From assembly GCA_963545485.1 (NCBI GenBank), contig CAUUJG010000022.1, forward strand, positions 1 through 9,722: a stretch of 9,722 nucleotides of DNA, in the 5' to 3' direction. The notes beneath the pieces were generated by a model, which saw only the letters and a program-made list of their open reading frames with translations, was not told the DNA's origin and ran no database searches. How positions within the stretch are numbered: the first letter of the stretch is position 1; each line of letters starts with the position of its first letter. Below, one piece after another: positions 8,275 to 9,722 of this stretch. The translations under genes were made by a program, and so were the position numbers. Origin of the DNA: CAUTUX01 sp963545485 (GTDB taxonomy: Bacteria; Bacillota; Clostridia; Christensenellales; CAG-917).

Positions 8275-8748
8275 ATGAATATATATGATTATAAAGTAAA
8301 AGATATGAATAATAATGAAATTTCTCTTTCGGACTATAAGGACAAAGTGCTGTTAATTGTTAATACTGCAACTGGCTGTGGATTTACACCACAGTATGCT
8401 GGATTGGAAGCAATGTATAAAAAGTATAAAGATAAAGGATTTGAAGTATTGGATTTTCCTTGTAATCAATTTTTAGGACAGGCTCCAGGTACAGCTGAGG
8501 AAATTCATACATTCTGCACATCTAAATACAATATATCTTTTAAGCAATTTGCAAAAATTGAAGTAAATGGCAAAAATGAAGAGTCTTTGTATACCTATTT
8601 AAAGAAAGAGCAGAAAGGTTTTGGTGGCAGCAAAATTAAATGGAACTTTACAAAATTTCTAGTAGCTAGAGATGGAAAAATAGTAAAAAGATTCGGACCT
8701 GCAACTACACCAGAAAAGATAGATAAAGAAGTAGAGAAACTAATTTAA
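8275..8748 (+). CDS. Glutathione peroxidase family protein (Cys-type, probably thioredoxin-dependent)
   Basis: 157 residues, the full length of bacterial GPx-like thioredoxin-fold peroxidases. They reduce hydrogen peroxide or lipid hydroperoxides in the cytoplasm. The peroxidatic residue is cysteine, not selenocysteine: C35 in NTATGCGFTPQY. C63 lies in the family signature FPCNQF, and C81 in TFCTSKY is at the usual resolving-cysteine position. Q69, W123 and N124 (IKWNFTKFLV) complete the Cys-Gln-Trp-Asn catalytic tetrad. Cys-type members with a resolving cysteine usually take electrons from thioredoxin rather than glutathione; applying that here is inference. GAGGTG (8265-8270) is the ribosome binding site for the ATG at 8275. 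No hairpin terminator is visible after the stop, so transcription may read into the tRNA promoter region. Confidence 0.95.
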   Translation: MNIYDYKVKDMNNNEISLSDYKDKVLLIVNTATGCGFTPQYAGLEAMYKKYKDKGFEVLDFPCNQFLGQAPGTAEEIHTFCTSKYNISFKQFAKIEVNGKNEESLYTYLKKEQKGFGGSKIKWNFTKFLVARDGKIVKRFGPATTPEKIDKEVEKLI

Positions 8749-8785
8749 AGATTGCAAAAAAGTTTAAATTAGTGGATATTAAAGC

Positions 8786-8814
8786 TTGACACTTATAGAT
8801 GTCAATTATATACT
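8786..8814 (+). promoter_or_regulatory. Strong promoter of the tRNA cluster
   Basis: TTGACA (8786-8791) is a perfect -35 box, followed by a 17-base spacer and TATACT (8809-8814). Initiation would fall near 8821, leaving a leader of about 30 bases before tRNA-Pro. The -35 hexamer is repeated in inverted form as TGTCAA (8800-8805) within the spacer. Confidence 0.85.
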
Positions 8815-8850
8815 TTATTAGTCTTCGAGAAGAGGAATATAGTTTAATGT

Positions 8851-8927
<77 letters not shown>

Positions 8928-8935
8928 AAATTTCA

Positions 8936-9012
8936 GGGCCTTTAGCTCAGTTGGTTAGAGCGGTCGGCTCATAACCGATTGGTCCGCGGTTCGAGTCCGT
9001 GAAGGCCCACCA
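8936..9012 (+). tRNA. tRNA with anticodon CAT (elongator Met, or Ile2 after lysidine modification)
   Basis: 77 bases with encoded CCA and a perfect GGGCCTT/AAGGCCC acceptor stem. The anticodon CAT is at 8970-8972 in the loop CTCATAA. The three G-C pairs of the initiator anticodon stem are absent, so this is not initiator tRNA. Elongator Met and the AUA-reading Ile2 tRNA share this anticodon and cannot be told apart by eye. Confidence 0.93.
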
Positions 9013-9022
9013 TGAAATTTTT

Positions 9023-9099
9023 GGCTCTGTAGTACAGTTGGTTAGTACGCCAGCCTGTCACGCTGGAGGTCAGGGGTTCGAGCCCCCTCAGAGTCGCCA
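9023..9099 (+). tRNA. tRNA-Asp (anticodon GTC)
   Basis: 77 bases with encoded CCA. The GGCTCTG/CAGAGTC acceptor stem has one G-T pair and discriminator G. The anticodon GTC is at 9057-9059, closed by a perfect CCAGC/GCTGG stem. Confidence 0.96.
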
Positions 9100-9105
9100 A
9101 TGCTT

Positions 9106-9181
9106 GCCTCGGTAGCTCAGTTGGTAGAGCATAGGACTGAAAATCCTTGTGTCGATGGTTCGAGTCCGTCTCGAGGCACCA
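9106..9181 (+). tRNA. tRNA-Phe (anticodon GAA)
   Basis: 76 bases with encoded CCA. The anticodon GAA is at 9139-9141 in the loop CTGAAAA. The acceptor stem GCCTCGG/TCGAGGC ends in a G-T pair, and the outermost anticodon-stem pair is a T-T mismatch. Confidence 0.95.
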
Positions 9182-9194
9182 TATAAATATGTAT

Positions 9195-9270
9195 GCTGGT
9201 GTAGCTCAATTGGCAGAGCAGCTGATTTGTAATCAGCAGGTTGTTGGTTCGATTCCGATCACCAGCTCCA
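9195..9270 (+). tRNA. tRNA-Thr (anticodon TGT)
   Basis: 76 bases with encoded CCA. The acceptor stem GCTGGTG/CACCAGC is perfect, with discriminator T. The anticodon TGT is at 9228-9230 between GCTGA and TCAGC. Confidence 0.96.
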
Positions 9271-9273
9271 GTT

Positions 9274-9358
<85 letters not shown>

Positions 9359-9365
9359 ATAGAAT

Positions 9366-9403
9366 AAACGGACTGCTCAAACCACAGTCCGTTTTATTTT
9401 TCT
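9366..9403 (+). terminator. Terminator of the tRNA operon
   Basis: AAACGGACTG (9366-9375) pairs perfectly with CAGTCCGTTT (9385-9394) around a nine-base loop, followed by a T-rich tail. It lies eight bases after tRNA-Tyr. On the minus strand it could also help terminate the winged-helix gene, whose stop is at 9437, though the tail there is poorer. Confidence 0.9.
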
Positions 9404-9436
9404 TATAAAGTTCTAGTAAATAATTTAAATATAAAA

Positions 9437-9722
9437 CTAATCAATAATTTTCCAATATCCGTTTCGTTTACTTCCCATACGAACAATTTTATTAGTGTTT
9501 TTAAGAATATTAATATATTTTTGTACAATCCTACGACTAATACTAAGCTTTAAGCCGATAGCATCTTGTGAAATGTGTGGTTCTATTTTTATAATCTCTT
9601 TAATCTTTGATATTAATTGTTCATCGTCTATATCTGCGGCATTCATATAATAATATTGTTTTGAGTCGGTGCTTTGGTGCTTTGGTGCTTTGGTGCTTTG
9701 GTGCTTTGGTGCTTTGGTGCTT
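9437..9722 (-). CDS. C-terminal winged helix-turn-helix of a larger protein, open through the octamer repeat (5' end outside window)
   Basis: From the ATG at 9646 the frame gives 69 residues forming a winged helix: ISQDAIGLKLSISRRIVQKY is the helix-turn-helix, and RMGSKRNGYWKII is the wing and last strand. This ending is typical of the C-terminus of larger AlbA_2/Schlafen-like (older name AAA_4) putative regulators, and of some Fic proteins; that is family knowledge, not proof. The ATG at 9646 has no ribosome binding site. The frame stays open upstream through DSKQYYY and then repeating STKAPKHQ units encoded by the octamer tract, out to the window edge. I therefore annotate 94 visible residues of a longer, 5'-truncated gene. 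A stand-alone 69-residue HTH protein is the alternative. The gene converges with the tRNA cluster. Confidence 0.7.
   Translation of the reverse strand, partial: STKAPKHQSTKAPKHQSTDSKQYYYMNAADIDDEQLISKIKEIIKIEPHISQDAIGLKLSISRRIVQKYINILKNTNKIVRMGSKRNGYWKIID
9668..9722. repeat. Octanucleotide tandem repeat (GGTGCTTT)n
   Basis: Six perfect copies of the 8-bp unit GGTGCTTT (AAAGCACC on the minus strand) plus seven bases of a seventh run into the window edge, so true copy number is unknown. All visible copies are identical, as expected of a recently expanding slippage-prone microsatellite. It lies within the open reading frame of the winged-helix gene; eight is not a multiple of three, so each unit gained or lost changes the frame. 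Confidence 0.97.

Noticed and set aside
8275..8748. Selenocysteine-type glutathione peroxidase
   Set aside because: The catalytic codon at position 35 is TGT (Cys), not TGA, and there is no in-frame stop.

Overview
The window is AT-rich, with short intergenic gaps, strong AGGAGG-type ribosome binding sites, sigma-A-type promoters with 17-18 base spacers, and CCA encoded in every tRNA gene. Together with split transketolase subunits, a Cys-type glutathione peroxidase and a surface protein with Listeria-Bacteroides-like repeats, this suggests a low-GC Gram-positive anaerobe, most likely a Clostridia member and possibly Lachnospiraceae. The genus cannot be fixed from the sequence.

Layout. (1) Bases 1-4557 hold two tightly coupled envelope genes. 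The first is the 3' end of a coiled-coil protein that ends in a transmembrane helix. The second encodes a 1346-residue, N-terminally anchored, repeat-rich protein predicted to be extracellular. A textbook terminator (4583-4610) closes the unit. (2) Bases 4624-6434 carry a promoter and a two-gene transketolase operon (N- and C-terminal subunits, stop and start codons overlapping by one base). (3) A convergent minus-strand gene (6485-8131) encodes an AMP-forming acyl-CoA synthetase of the medium-chain type. (4) A divergent promoter region (8132-8274) separates it from a glutathione peroxidase gene (8275-8748). (5) A strong promoter drives six tRNA genes, Pro, Met/Ile2 (CAT), Asp, Phe, Thr and Tyr (8851-9358), followed by a terminator. 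(6) At the right edge, on the minus strand, is the 3' end of a gene encoding a winged-helix C-terminus. Its reading frame runs back through an 8-bp tandem repeat and off the window.

How the genes work together. The first two genes look like one membrane/surface unit of unknown function. The transketolase pair should form one thiamine-diphosphate enzyme. The remaining genes look like ordinary housekeeping neighbours. The most interesting signal is the octanucleotide tract at the right end: it lies inside an open reading frame, its unit length is not a multiple of three, and slippage would switch the downstream winged-helix domain on or off. This is a candidate phase-variable (contingency) locus. 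The second point of interest is the uncharacterised coiled-coil/ectodomain gene pair at the left end.
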